Shown here piece by piece: positions 7,365 through 17,370 of a stretch of DNA of 64,000 bases (positions within the stretch are counted from its first letter, which is position 1; each line of letters starts with the position of its first letter). This DNA comes from CAVYVZ01 sp963772065 (GTDB lineage: Bacteria > Acidobacteriota > Vicinamibacteria > Vicinamibacterales > UBA2999), in contig CAVYVZ010000009.1 in NCBI GenBank assembly GCA_963772065.1, forward strand, positions 682,001 through 746,000, read 5' to 3'. The notes under the pieces are model-generated. The model worked only from the letters and a program-made list of their open reading frames with translations, was not told the DNA's origin and did no database searches. The translations under genes and the position numbers were made by a program.

Positions 7365-10300
7365 ATGACGCGCAGGGTTTCCGCTTCCCTGGGTATCGTC
7401 CTCCTCGGTTGTTGTATCGCCGGCGTATCCCACGCGCAGACCGTCGGCGCCAGCCTTCGCGGCACGGTCACCGACGGCAGCGGCGGGGCGCTGCCCGGCG
7501 CAACGGTCACGATCCTCAACATCGGGACGCGCGCGGGCCGCGAGCTGCAGACCGATGGCGCCGGCCGCTATACGGCGCCGATCCTGCCGCCCGGCGACTA
7601 CGACGTGCACGTGACGCTGACAGGTTTTCAGCCGCAGGCCCGCCGCGCTCTTCGCCTCGCGGTGGGTCAGGATGCCGCGCTCGATTTCAAGCTCGAGCTC
7701 GGAACCGTGGCAGAGGAAGTGATGGTGACCGCCAACGCGCCGGGCGTCGAGCTGACGACCGGCGCGGTGAGCGGCCTCGTCACAGACAAGCAGATCCGCG
7801 ATCTGCCGCTCAACGGGCGGTCGTTTCAGCAGCTCGCATTGCTGCAGGTCGGTGTGACCGCGGCGCTGACCGCCGGGAACGACGTCGTCGGCGGGCGCAC
7901 GCCGAAGATCTCGATCAACGGAGCCCGGCCCGAGCAGAACAACTTCCTCCTCGATGGCACGGACATCAACAACGTCTACAACAAGACGCCAGGGTCGGTG
8001 GCAGGTGTGCTGCTCGGCGTCGATGCGGTGCTCGAGTTCCAGGTACTGACGAACGCGTACTCCGCCGAGTTCGGCCGATCCGCAGGCGGCGTGATCAATG
8101 CCGTGACGCGCTCCGGCTCGAACGTGATGCACGGCTCCGCCTTCGAGTTCCATCGGAACTCCGCGTTCGACGCGAAGAACTACTTCGATCCGAAGGACAA
8201 GCCGACCCCCGACTTCAAGCGCAACCAGTTCGGCGCGGCCATGGGCGGACCGCTGCTCCGCGATCGCACGTTCTACTTCGGCGCATACGAGGGCCTGATC
8301 GAGCGGCTGGGGATCACGGGGCTGACGAACGTGCCGGATGCGGATGCGCGGCGGGGCCTTCTGCCCGGAGGCCGTCAAGTGGTGCTGCACCCCGCGATTC
8401 CTCGCTATATCCAGACGGTCTTCCCGGAGCCGAACGGACGGAGCGTAGGCGGCGGAATCGCCGAGCACCTGTTCACACAAACGCAGCCGACCGACGAGCA
8501 CTTCGCCCAGGGGCGCGTCGATCACAAGATTGGAGACGCCGATCAGCTGTTCGTGCGGTACACGATCTCGAACGGCAAGGTCGATCGGTATCCGACGAGC
8601 AAGCCACCGGTGGCGTTCATCAAGGAGAGCTCACGCAATCAGTACGTGACTGCCGAGCACCAACGCCTGTTCTCCTCGGACGTGCTCAATATCGTGAAAT
8701 TCGGCATCAACCGGTCGGTGAGTCTGGCCGACAACGTGCGAACCGTCGACTTCAGCCCTGACATGTCGTGGCTGCCAGGCGAACCGATGGGCTATTTCAC
8801 GATTCAAGGTGTCGTCGTCGAAGCCCTCGGCGACTATCGCCTGCCGCGAAACGACCGGTTGAACAACTTCCAGTGGGGCGACACGCTCTTCGTCACACGC
8901 GGCGCGCACTCGATGAAGATCGGGGGGCAGGCGCAGTACCTCCAGTTCAATCAGGAAACCACGAGCCAGCGGGGCGGCATCGTGAACTTCGCGAACCTCG
9001 AATCGTTCCTGACGGGCACCCCGTTCAGCGCCGACTTCGCGGTGCCGGGGCTGATCGATCCGATCCGCAACTACCGGCAGTGGCTGTTCGGCTTTTTCGT
9101 CCAGGACGACATCCGCCTGAACACCCGCGTGTCGCTGAATGCCGGGCTGCGGTACGAGTTCGTGACGGTGCCGACCGAAGCGAACGGGAAGATCTCGAAT
9201 CTTCGAAACGTGCTGGATCCGCAGGTGACGATCGGCGATCCGTGGCACGACAACCCGTCGTTGAAGAACTTCGCGCCGCGCCTGGGCGTGGCGTGGGATC
9301 CATTCGGGGATGGAAAGACCTCGGTCCGCGGCGGCTTCGGGTTGTTCCATGACGAGATCCTGCCGAAGTACTACTTCTTCTCCGGCAGCTTGAATCCGCC
9401 GTTCACCACGCGGACGTCGATCGCCAACCCGCCGTTCCCCAACATCGTGGCGAACTTCGATCGCAACGCCTACATACGCGCGCAGCTCCAGACCGTGAAC
9501 TACGATCTGCAGACGCCCTACATGATGCAGTTCAACGCCAACGTGCAGCGGGCGCTTCCTGGCGACATCGACGTGATGATTGGCTACGTCGGATCTCGCG
9601 GAAAGAACCTGATTCGACTCGGCGACGCCAATCTCGCGCCGGAGACCATCGTGAACGGCGAGAAGGTCTACCAGCCACTACTCGGGCGGCGCAATCCGAA
9701 CTTCACCGGCATCTGGCAGCGGGTCACCGACGCCGAGTCGTTCTACAACGCGCTGCAGGTCAGCGTCCTCAAGCGTCAGTCCGACACCTTCCGCGCGCAG
9801 CTGTCCTACACGTGGGCCAAGGCGATCGACGATGCGAGCGGGATCAACTCGCAGGACTTCGGCAACAACGTCCAGTACGTGATGGATTGGTACGACCGCA
9901 CGCGCGATCGCGGTCTGGCGGCCTTCCACGTCGAGCACAACCTGACATTCAACTGGACGTGGGACATCCCGTTCGGCCGTTCACTGACCGGCGTTGCCGC
10001 GGGTGCCCTCAAAGGCTGGCAGATCAACAACGTGACCACGCTGATGTCCGGGCACCCCTTCACCGTGCGCAACGGCTTCAATCGCTCGGGCAACCTGAAC
10101 ACCACGAGCTTTTCGCTGCACGACCGCCCGAACCTGCGGTCCAGCTGCGACCCGATCCTGGGCGGCCCGGATCGCTACTGGGATATCGCCTGCTTCGAGC
10201 TGCAGGCGGCGAATACGCGAGGCAATGCGGGACGAAACATCCTCATCGGGCCGGGCCTGGTGTCGGTGGATCTGGCGCTGGTGAAGTCGTTCGCCCTCGG

Positions 10301-10487
10301 CGGGAGCCGTACGCTGCAGTTCCGCGGCGAGGTCTTCAACCTGCCGAACCGCGCCAACTTCTCGGTGCCCTCGGGGCAGATCGCGTTCACTAATGCGGCA
10401 GCCGTCCCGGCAGCGAACTGGGGACGCATTACGTCCACGACGACCACGTCCCGGCAGGTACAACTTGGCTTGAAATATCTCTTTTAA
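7365..10487 (+). CDS. TonB-dependent receptor, Oar-like, with N-terminal carboxypeptidase-regulatory domain
   Basis: A 1040-residue outer-membrane protein. Residues 1-25 are a signal peptide ending SHAQ. Residues about 28-115 form a transthyretin-like CarboxypepD_reg domain (GASLRGTVTDGSGGALPGATVTI). A plug follows with DLPLNGRSFQQLALL and SINGARPEQNNFLLDGTDINN, and a long beta-barrel ends LGLKYLF with a terminal Phe. The plug segments FGRSAGGVINAVTRSGSN and GSAFEFHRNSAFDAKNYFD are typical of the Oar/acidobacterial group. These receptors probably move large substrates such as peptides or glycans with TonB energy; the substrate is unknown. A strong CAGGAGGT lies 6 nt before the ATG. The gene is intact, unlike the related receptor at 19027. 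Confidence 0.93.
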   Translation: MTRRVSASLGIVLLGCCIAGVSHAQTVGASLRGTVTDGSGGALPGATVTILNIGTRAGRELQTDGAGRYTAPILPPGDYDVHVTLTGFQPQARRALRLAVGQDAALDFKLELGTVAEEVMVTANAPGVELTTGAVSGLVTDKQIRDLPLNGRSFQQLALLQVGVTAALTAGNDVVGGRTPKISINGARPEQNNFLLDGTDINNVYNKTPGSVAGVLLGVDAVLEFQVLTNAYSAEFGRSAGGVINAVTRSGSNVMHGSAFEFHRNSAFDAKNYFDPKDKPTPDFKRNQFGAAMGGPLLRDRTFYFGAYEGLIERLGITGLTNVPDADARRGLLPGGRQVVLHPAIPRYIQTVFPEPNGRSVGGGIAEHLFTQTQPTDEHFAQGRVDHKIGDADQLFVRYTISNGKVDRYPTSKPPVAFIKESSRNQYVTAEHQRLFSSDVLNIVKFGINRSVSLADNVRTVDFSPDMSWLPGEPMGYFTIQGVVVEALGDYRLPRNDRLNNFQWGDTLFVTRGAHSMKIGGQAQYLQFNQETTSQRGGIVNFANLESFLTGTPFSADFAVPGLIDPIRNYRQWLFGFFVQDDIRLNTRVSLNAGLRYEFVTVPTEANGKISNLRNVLDPQVTIGDPWHDNPSLKNFAPRLGVAWDPFGDGKTSVRGGFGLFHDEILPKYYFFSGSLNPPFTTRTSIANPPFPNIVANFDRNAYIRAQLQTVNYDLQTPYMMQFNANVQRALPGDIDVMIGYVGSRGKNLIRLGDANLAPETIVNGEKVYQPLLGRRNPNFTGIWQRVTDAESFYNALQVSVLKRQSDTFRAQLSYTWAKAIDDASGINSQDFGNNVQYVMDWYDRTRDRGLAAFHVEHNLTFNWTWDIPFGRSLTGVAAGALKGWQINNVTTLMSGHPFTVRNGFNRSGNLNTTSFSLHDRPNLRSSCDPILGGPDRYWDIACFELQAANTRGNAGRNILIGPGLVSVDLALVKSFALGGSRTLQFRGEVFNLPNRANFSVPSGQIAFTNAAAVPAANWGRITSTTTTSRQVQLGLKYLF

Positions 10488-10489
10488 TC

Positions 10490-10583
10490 GGTTCGTGGGT
10501 TCGTGGGTTCGTAGGTTCGACGTTCCTGGTTCACCAACGAACCTACGAACTAACGAACCCACGAACTAACGAACTAACGAACC
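10490..10583. repeat. Inverted array of 8-bp GTTCGTGG-type units between convergent genes
   Basis: The left side holds GTTCGTGG-like units in tandem (about 10491-10518). The right side (about 10538-10583) holds the complementary ACGAACYN unit about six times. The two sides can fold into a long imperfect stem. The array fills almost the whole gap between two convergent stop codons, so it may act as a two-way terminator. It is the same kind of object as the arrays at 27300 and 54617, with a different unit. Confidence 0.75.
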
Positions 10584-10589
10584 GTCGTC

Positions 10590-13007
10590 TTATTCCGCTC
10601 GAATCGCGGTGATCGGGTCGACGCGGGTGGCACGGCGCGCCGGCGCCGCGCACGCGAGGATCGCCACGGCGGCCAGGGCCGCGACGACGGTGGCGTACGT
10701 TGCGGGATCGCCGGGCGTGACGCCGTAGAGGATGCCTCTCATCACCTGCGAAACGGCCAGGCCGCCGGCGAGCCCGAGGGCGAGGCCGATCGCAACCGGC
10801 ACGAACCCGTGCCAGGCGACGAGGCGGATCACGTCGCCGATCGCGGCGCCAAGCGCCATCCGAACACCGATCTCGTGCGTCCGCCGCGCCACCGCGTGGG
10901 CGACGACGCCGTAGATGCCGAGTGCGGCGAGCACGAGGGCGACGAGTCCGAAGATGCCGATGATGCCGATGATGATGACCGACTGCCGCAGATCCTCCTC
11001 GAGGATCTGATCCATCGACTTCACCTCGTAGATTGGCTGTGCGGCATCCACGTCGGCAACGGCGGCGCGCGCCTCCTCGACGTGCGCCAGCGGATCCCCG
11101 GCCGTACGCATCACGATCGTCATTTCACGCGAAGCGCGCTGCAGGAGCGGGACGTAGACCATGGGGAGCGGCGGTGCGTCGATGTCATCGTTGCGCACGT
11201 CGCCCACGACGCCGACGATCGTCCGCCACGCGCCGGGTTCAGGCTCATCGCCGAGCCGGATCCGTGCGCCGATCGCCTTCTCGGCGTTCCCGTTGAAGTA
11301 GCGCCGAACCGTCGTGTCGCTCACGACGACCACGAGCGGTGCGTTCCCGCCGTCGCCGTCGCGGAGCGCCCGGCCCACTCGGACCGGGAACCGCAGCGTT
11401 TCGAGATAACCGGGCATGACCGTCAGGTCGGCGGCGAATCGTGTTTCGCCGGCGGGGGCGGGACGCCCCTCGATGACGAGGCTCCGGTTGGGGTTCCAGC
11501 GGCTCCCGGTGGCGGGCATACGAGCCGCCGCGCCCGCGGAGAGGACGCCGCGACCCACGCGGACGCCTTCGACCGCGCGTGTAAAGAACGCCGCGACGGC
11601 GGCGTCCGATCCGTAGCGCGCCTCGGGCAGCGAGATCCGCATCGTCAACAGGTTCGTCGTGTCGAAGCCCGGCTCGATGCGCTGAACGGCGGCGAGGGAT
11701 CGCATCGAGAGAACTGCCACGATGAGGAACAGAACCGCCAGCGTGACTTCCGCCACCACGAGCGAGGCGCGCAGCCGGCCGGTGCGGCCGCCGCCGCCGG
11801 TCGAGCGCGCACCTTCCCGAAGGTCGTCGCTGCTGGCAGACCGCGCACTCTGCCACGCAGGGAGCGCTCCAAAGACCATCGTCGAGAAGAGTGCGGCACA
11901 CGCGGCAAACGCGAGCACGGGTCCGTTCAGGGCGACCCGTTCCATCGACGCGTTGCCGACGTCGAACGACGCACGCAGCGCCGCCATGCCCCAGTGCGCA
12001 ACGAGAAGTGCGGCCGCGCCGCCCCCGATCGCCAGGATGAGGCTCTCGGCAAGCATTTGCCTGACGAGGCGGAGTCGGCTCGCGCCGAGCGCCGCTCTCA
12101 CCGCGAGCTCCCGCGCGCGCGAGATGCCGCGGGCGAGCAGCAGGTTGGCGATGTTGGCGCAGCCGATCAGAAGAACCGCGAACGCGGCGCCGATCATGAG
12201 GGCGAAGATCACGCGCGCCTGCGGGCCGATGAACTCCTCCGAGAGCGGCGTCGTGTTCACGGCCCACCCGCGGTGCGTGTCGGGCCGCTCACCTTCGAGC
12301 TGCCGGCCGATTCCCGCCATGTCGGCTCGAGCCTGCTCCAGCGATACGCCGGGCTTCAGGCGAGTGAACACGAAGAGCGATCGTTCGAAATAGGCCGGCG
12401 ACGCTTGATCGATGGTGAGCGGGAGGGCGACCTGCTCGGAGAAATCGTCCGGCGGCAGCACGCCGACGATCGTCGCGGTCCGGCCGTCGATGGACACCGT
12501 TCGCCCGAGCACGTCCTCACGCCCGCCGAAGCGTTCGCGCCAGAACCGCTCCGAGAGGATCGCCACCAGCGGCGCACCCGGGAGTTCCTCCTCCGGGCGG
12601 AGAGGCCGGCCCAGGATCGGGGTTCGCTTCAACACCTCAAAGAAGTCGGCGGTGGCGAACAGTGCCGAGACGCGCACCGGCCGGTCGGCGCCGCTGAAGT
12701 TGACCGCCCCAGTGCGAAACGCCGCGAACCGATCGAACGACCGCTGCCGGCGGCGCCATTCGACGAAGTCGTGAGGCGACACGACATTCTTGGCCTCGCC
12801 CTGCGTGCGGTTGTGCGACCAGACCGCGGCAAGACGGTCCATGTCCGGCGCCGGGTTCGCTGCCGTGACGATGACGAGCATCCAGCTGAACATGATCGCC
12901 GTCGCGCCGATGCCGAGCGCCAGCGTGAGAATTGCGACCAGGGTGAAACCGGGCGCGCGCCTCAGTGTGCGAATCGCGAAGCGGAGATCGTGGATGAGCG
13001 TTGTCAT
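10590..13007 (-). CDS. ADOP-type MacB/FtsX permease (acidobacterial duplicated orphan permease)
   Basis: An 805-residue inner-membrane protein with the duplicated layout of ADOP permeases: one TM helix (residues about 20-42), a MacB periplasmic core domain, a three-helix FtsX block around 270-400 (FALMIGAAFAVLLIGCANIANLLLARG then ARELAVRAALGASRLRLVRQML), then a second core domain and a second FtsX block ending with RTHEIGVRMALGA and RRATRVDPITAIRAE. No ABC ATPase gene is beside it, hence orphan. I chose the ATG at 13007 (MTTLIHDLRFAIRTLRRAPGF), the family's standard start; an upstream in-frame stretch overlaps lysC. The gene begins 7 bp after the lysC stop. Function is unproven; MacB-type efflux or lipid handling is possible. 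Confidence 0.9.
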   Translation of the reverse strand: MTTLIHDLRFAIRTLRRAPGFTLVAILTLALGIGATAIMFSWMLVIVTAANPAPDMDRLAAVWSHNRTQGEAKNVVSPHDFVEWRRRQRSFDRFAAFRTGAVNFSGADRPVRVSALFATADFFEVLKRTPILGRPLRPEEELPGAPLVAILSERFWRERFGGREDVLGRTVSIDGRTATIVGVLPPDDFSEQVALPLTIDQASPAYFERSLFVFTRLKPGVSLEQARADMAGIGRQLEGERPDTHRGWAVNTTPLSEEFIGPQARVIFALMIGAAFAVLLIGCANIANLLLARGISRARELAVRAALGASRLRLVRQMLAESLILAIGGGAAALLVAHWGMAALRASFDVGNASMERVALNGPVLAFAACAALFSTMVFGALPAWQSARSASSDDLREGARSTGGGGRTGRLRASLVVAEVTLAVLFLIVAVLSMRSLAAVQRIEPGFDTTNLLTMRISLPEARYGSDAAVAAFFTRAVEGVRVGRGVLSAGAAARMPATGSRWNPNRSLVIEGRPAPAGETRFAADLTVMPGYLETLRFPVRVGRALRDGDGGNAPLVVVVSDTTVRRYFNGNAEKAIGARIRLGDEPEPGAWRTIVGVVGDVRNDDIDAPPLPMVYVPLLQRASREMTIVMRTAGDPLAHVEEARAAVADVDAAQPIYEVKSMDQILEEDLRQSVIIIGIIGIFGLVALVLAALGIYGVVAHAVARRTHEIGVRMALGAAIGDVIRLVAWHGFVPVAIGLALGLAGGLAVSQVMRGILYGVTPGDPATYATVVAALAAVAILACAAPARRATRVDPITAIRAE

Positions 13008-13014
13008 GGCAGCC

Positions 13015-14220
13015 TCATGAGGCGGGCGTGATGAAGCGGTCGTGAAGAGATCGCACGGCGTCGTCCAGTCCGGCGCGCGGGACGAGCCAGGTGATTCGGA
13101 ACGAGGACGTGGCGAGGCCCCGCGGCTCGATGCCGCGGTCGCGGAGCACCGCGGAGCCGGTGCGCGCGTTGGCATACGTCGCGTTGATTCCGGCGCCGAT
13201 CACGCTGACGGCTCCGAGGCCGTCGACGAGGCGTGCTCGGGTGCCGAAGCGCGACGCGAGCATCGATCGCAGGTTTGGCTCGTCGTGCAGGTTCTCGCGC
13301 GAGATGACCAGCGTGATGTGTGGCGGATCCGACGCGACGTGGAGCTGCTTGCCGGCCACGTGGCTCGCATCGAGCGCCGACAGCAGATCGTCAGGCGACG
13401 CGTCGGATTCGAGCACGAGCACATCGCGCTCGCTGGCGACGCCGACAACGGTGCCGGGCATCCGCGGCGCATCGCGCCGGACGACCGTTCCGTCGGATGC
13501 TGGATCGGGCCCGGGAAGCGCGCCGTCGGTGGCGCGCGCGTAGATCGCGATGCCTTTGTCCTTCGCGAACTCCACGGCCTGCGCGTTGAGCACCTTGGCG
13601 CCCGCCTCCGCCATCTCCTGGGTCTCCTCGTACGACAGCGTGGCAATTCGCCGGGCCGCGGGCGCGACGCGCGGATCCGCGGAGTAGACGCCATCCACGT
13701 CGCTGCAGATTTCGCAGTACTCGGCGCTGAGCGCGGCGGCCATGGCGACCGCCGTCGTATCGCTGCCGCCGCGCCCGAGCGTCGTCACTTCCTTCCTGTA
13801 CGACACGCCCTGGTAGCCGGCGATGACGACGATCCGTCCCCGCGCGAGCTCGTCCTGGACGCGGAACGGCCGCACCTCGATGATCCGCGCGTCCACGTGT
13901 CGATCGTTCGTGATGATTCCCGATTGGCTTCCGGTGAACGAGATGGCATCGCCGCCGAGCTCGCGGATGGCCATCGACAACAGGGCCATCGAGATGCGCT
14001 CGCCGGCGGAGAGCAGCATGTCGAGCTCGCGACGGTCCGGGTTCTGCGAAACCTGCTTCGCCATCGCGAGGAGATCGTCGGTCGTGTCGCCCATGGCCGA
14101 CACGACGACCACGACGTCGTGCCCGGCGGCGCGGGTGCGCATCACGCGCTCGGCGACGCGCCTGAGCTTCTGCACGTCCGACACGCTGCTCCCGCCGTAC
14201 TTCTGCACCACGACCGGCAT
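13015..14220 (-). CDS. lysC: Aspartate kinase
   Basis: A 401-residue aspartokinase, catalysing ATP-dependent phosphorylation of aspartate, the first step to Lys, Thr, Met and diaminopimelate. It starts MPVVVQKYGGSSV, the family signature VxKFGGTS, and carries GERISMALLSMAI, FTGSQSGIITN, TTLGRGGSDTTAVAMAAAL and SDVDGVYSADPR. The C-terminal 140 or so residues hold two ACT-like regulatory repeats (VLVLESDASPDDLLSALD and VSVIGAGINATYANARTGSAVL). Length is standard for a monofunctional enzyme. A TATGCT box ends 6 nt before the ATG, so the transcript may be leaderless. It is divergent from padR and followed by an ADOP permease in the same direction. Confidence 0.95.
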   Translation of the reverse strand: MPVVVQKYGGSSVSDVQKLRRVAERVMRTRAAGHDVVVVVSAMGDTTDDLLAMAKQVSQNPDRRELDMLLSAGERISMALLSMAIRELGGDAISFTGSQSGIITNDRHVDARIIEVRPFRVQDELARGRIVVIAGYQGVSYRKEVTTLGRGGSDTTAVAMAAALSAEYCEICSDVDGVYSADPRVAPAARRIATLSYEETQEMAEAGAKVLNAQAVEFAKDKGIAIYARATDGALPGPDPASDGTVVRRDAPRMPGTVVGVASERDVLVLESDASPDDLLSALDASHVAGKQLHVASDPPHITLVISRENLHDEPNLRSMLASRFGTRARLVDGLGAVSVIGAGINATYANARTGSAVLRDRGIEPRGLATSSFRITWLVPRAGLDDAVRSLHDRFITPAS

Positions 14221-14248
14221 GGGCAGAGCATAGCCGTGGAACCACCGG

Positions 14249-14279
14249 TTGACTATTTCCGTAACGGAAATACTAGAAT
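14249..14279 (+). promoter_or_regulatory. padR promoter with 19-bp palindromic operator candidate
   Basis: TTGACT (14249-14254) and TAGAAT (14274-14279) make a -35/-10 pair with a 19-nt spacer. Between them lies TATTTCCGTAACGGAAATA (14254-14272), two perfect 9-bp arms around one base. A repressor there would block the promoter, and PadR-family proteins commonly bind such palindromes near their own gene. The -10 box ends 6 nt before the padR ATG, so the mRNA is probably leaderless. The site also lies 34 bp from the lysC start and could affect both genes. Confidence 0.6.
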
Positions 14280-14285
14280 CCGCTG

Positions 14286-14630
14286 ATGAAGAAGCCGGCT
14301 CCGCCGCTCCCGCAGTCGCCGCTGACTCCTGCCGTCTTTCACATTCTGCTGGCGCTCGCCGACGGTCCGCTCCACGGATACGCGATCATGCAGGCGGTCG
14401 AGCAATCGGCGGGGACGGAGCTCCGGATGGGGCCCGGCACCATCTATGGCTCGATTCAGCGCATGGAAGACGCGGGGCTCGTGAGAGAACTGGCCACGCG
14501 CTCGGACGATCGGCGGCGCGTGTTCGGGCTGCTGCCTGCGGGCCGTCGAGCGCTCGAGGCCGAAGCGTCGCGCCTCGCGCGGCTCGCCGACCTGGTGCGC
14601 GGCAAACGCCTCGTCACGGGTGAAGCGTGA
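14286..14630 (+). CDS. PadR family transcriptional regulator
   Basis: A 114-residue winged-helix repressor of the PadR family. LTPAVFHILLALADGPLHGYAIMQAVEQ is the family's N-terminal helix block, and GPGTIYGSIQRMEDAGLVRE is the recognition helix and wing. A short C-terminal helix would form the dimer. Its stop overlaps the GTG of the following ADOP permease by 4 bp, the well-known PadR-ADOP pair of Acidobacteria, so it very likely controls that permease. A matching 19-bp palindrome lies in its own promoter. The inducer is unknown. Confidence 0.92.
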   Translation: MKKPAPPLPQSPLTPAVFHILLALADGPLHGYAIMQAVEQSAGTELRMGPGTIYGSIQRMEDAGLVRELATRSDDRRRVFGLLPAGRRALEAEASRLARLADLVRGKRLVTGEA

Positions 14631-17354
14631 GGCCGGCTCGCTGGGCGCGCGCGGCCTACCGCGCCCTGCTGCGCGCGTATCCACCGGACTATCTCGAACG
14701 GTTCGGCGACGATCTCCGGGCCGATTTCGCGCGCCTGCTGGACGATCGCGGCATCCGCCGCGCGTGCCTGTCGACGCTGCTCGATCTGTTTCGATCCGTT
14801 CCTTCAACCCACGCGCAGGCGCGCGCCGCACGGCGGCGCCAGCGCGAGCTCCACTACAAGGGAGATGGCCCCATGGGCTCGCTGCTGTTCGACTTTCGTC
14901 ATTCCGTGCGCACGCTGCTCAAGGCTCCGGTCTTCACCACGGTGACGATCCTCACGCTCGCGCTCGGCATTGGCGCGAACAGCGCGATGTTCAGCCTGGT
15001 GAACGCGGCGCTCCTGCGCCCGCTCGGATACGCCGACCCCGAGCGCCTGATGTTCATTCACGAGGGCATCCCGCAGGCGAACCTGCCGAAGTTGCCTGCC
15101 TCGGCTCCCGACATCATCGACATGCGGCAGTATCAGCGATCGTTCTCGCGCCTCGCCGCGTTCAGCGAGCAGGAAATGGAACTGTCGGGACGCGGCGTGC
15201 CGCAGCGGCTCACAGCCGTCCGCGCCGAGCCGGATCTCTTCCCGCTGCTCGGCGTCGAGCCGATGCTGGGACGCACGTTCCGACCCGAGGAAGACCGCCC
15301 CGGCGTGAACGTGGCCGTCCTGGGCTACCCGCTCTGGCAACGTCTGTTCAACGGTCGTCCCGATGCCGTAGGGGCGGTGGTGCTGCTGGATCGGCGCCCG
15401 TACACGGTGCTCGGCGTGATGCCCGCTTCGTTCGAGTTCCCGAAGCGAGGCCCCCAATTCAACGCAACGCCCGCGGAGCTCTGGATTCCGATGGCGTGGA
15501 GCGACATACAGCGGCGGATGCGAGGCAGCATGTTCAACAACTCCATCGTTGCCCGCCTCAAGCCAGGAGTGTCGGTCGAGCAGGCGACGTCCGAGCTGAA
15601 AAGCATGGGGCCGCGGATCCGGGAAAACTACCCGCCGGTGTTCCGCAACCTGCGATACGACCTCGAGATCATCGCGACCCCGATCCGCGAGGAGATCTCA
15701 GGACGAGATCCGCACCGCGCTGCTGGTCCTCTTTGCCGCCGTCGGGCTCGTGCTCCTGGTGGCCTGCGCGAACGTCGCGAACCTCGTTCTCAGCCGCGCC
15801 GCGTCGCGCCAGCGCGAGCTGAACGTCCGTCTTGCCCTGGGCGCACCACGCATCCGGCTGCTGCAGCTGCTTCTTTCCGAGAGCCTGATGCTCGCGATCG
15901 GCGGCGGGGTGCTCGGCCTGGTCGCCGCGAGGGTCGTGCTCGATGCGCTGCCCGCGGTTCTGTCGACGAGCCTTCCCGGACTGCAGGATGTCACGCTCGA
16001 TGGCCGCGTGCTCGCCTTCACGCTGGGCGTGTCGCTGCTGACGGCGATCGTGTTCGGTCTCGTACCGATGTTCACATCGGATCGCAGTGTCTCGGCGGCG
16101 CTCCACGACGGAGGCAGTCGCACGGCAGGGGGCTCGCGCGGGCATCGGGTGCAGCAGGCGCTCGTCACCGTCACGGTGAGCCTGGCCGTGGTTCTGCTCG
16201 TGGGTGCCGGCTTGCTCGTGCGGAGTTTCGCGGCGTTGGTGGCGACCGATCCTGGCTTTCGGCCGCAACAGGTGCTGACGCTCAGCGTCGCCCTGCCGAT
16301 CGACGCATACCCGACCGGGCAGTCGGTCGGCCTGTTCGTGAGCAGCCTCCACGATCGCTTGCGAGCGATTCCGGGCGCCAGGCGCGCGTCGCTCTCGACC
16401 GACGTACCGCTCGAATCGAACGAGCGCCGGGTGATGACGCCCGAGACCACGGCGCCCGCCGGGCCGCCGCCGAGCGTGGCGTTCAGCTGGACGTACGGTG
16501 ACTACTTCGGCGCGCTCGGCGTCCCGATCACGCGTGGACGTACGTTCACGGCAGTGGAAGAAGGGCAGCGCAGGCCGGTTGCCATCGTCAGCGAAGCGCT
16601 GGCCGCAAAGTACTGGCCTGGCCAGGATCCGCTGGGCAAGCGCATCAAGAACGGTGTCGCGGAATCGCCGACGCCGTGGCTCGAGATCGTCGGCATCGCC
16701 GGCGACGCGCATGATGGCCCCCTCACGAACGAGCCGACGATTCATGTCTACGTGCCGTTCAACCACCTCCTTCCGGATCTCGATCGTCTTGGGGAAGCCG
16801 GCAGCGGATTCGGCCGGACCGTGCGGCTTGCGCTCGAAGCTCGTGGCGAGCCGTCGGCGCTGGTCGCAGCCGCCCGCGAGCAGATTGCCGCCCTCGATCC
16901 CGCGCTGCCCGTGACGCGCATTGCCACGATGGAGCAGCAGGTTTCCGAATCGATGGCGCCCCAGAGCTTCAGCACGGCCGTGCTGACGGCGTTTGCGGCG
17001 GGTGCGCTCCTCCTGGCGGCGATCGGCCTGTACGGTGTGCTCGCGTTCGCCGTGGCGCAGCGCACGCGCGAAATTGGCGTCCGCATCGCGCTCGGAGCCA
17101 GCCGCGGCTCTGTTCTCGCGCTGGTCGTGCGCGAAGGGATGATGCTCGTCGCCATCGGACTGACCGTGGGCCTCGCCGGTGCGATCGGCGTGACGCGCGT
17201 GATGACCTCGTTGCTCTATCGCACGCAGCCGTTCGATCCCTGGACGTTCGCGTCGGTGCCGATCGTGCTCGCGTCGGTCGGGCTGCTCGCGTGCTACCTG
17301 CCCGCCCGGCGTGCCGCGGGAGTAGAGCCGATGGTGGCCTTGCGCACCGATTGA
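14627..17354 (+). CDS. PadR-coupled ADOP permease, one frameshift near 15695
   Basis: A permease of about 905 residues interrupted by one +1 frameshift. Residues 1-80 (RAAYRALLRAYPPDYLERFGDDLRADFARLLDD) are the helical permease-prefix domain found in ADOPs that follow PadR genes. MGSLLFDFRHSVRTLLKAPVFTTVTILTLALGIGANSAMFS then opens the MacB-like part. After EEISG near 15695 the frame moves by one base and continues (DEIRTALLVLFAAVGLVLLVACANVANLVLSRAASRQRELNVRLALGAPR) to the stop at 17354, ending RRAAGVEPMVALRTD. Everything else is conserved. The GTG start overlaps the padR stop. If the frameshift is real, the product would be a truncated first half. Confidence 0.85.
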
Positions 17355-17370
17355 TCAAGAATGAGGCGCT

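Noticed and set aside
10809..13031. A long open frame on the plus strand (740 codons) opposite the ADOP permease
   Set aside because: It is the antisense shadow of the permease: Arg-, His- and Asp-rich, no domain, and the opposite strand encodes a conserved protein along its whole length.
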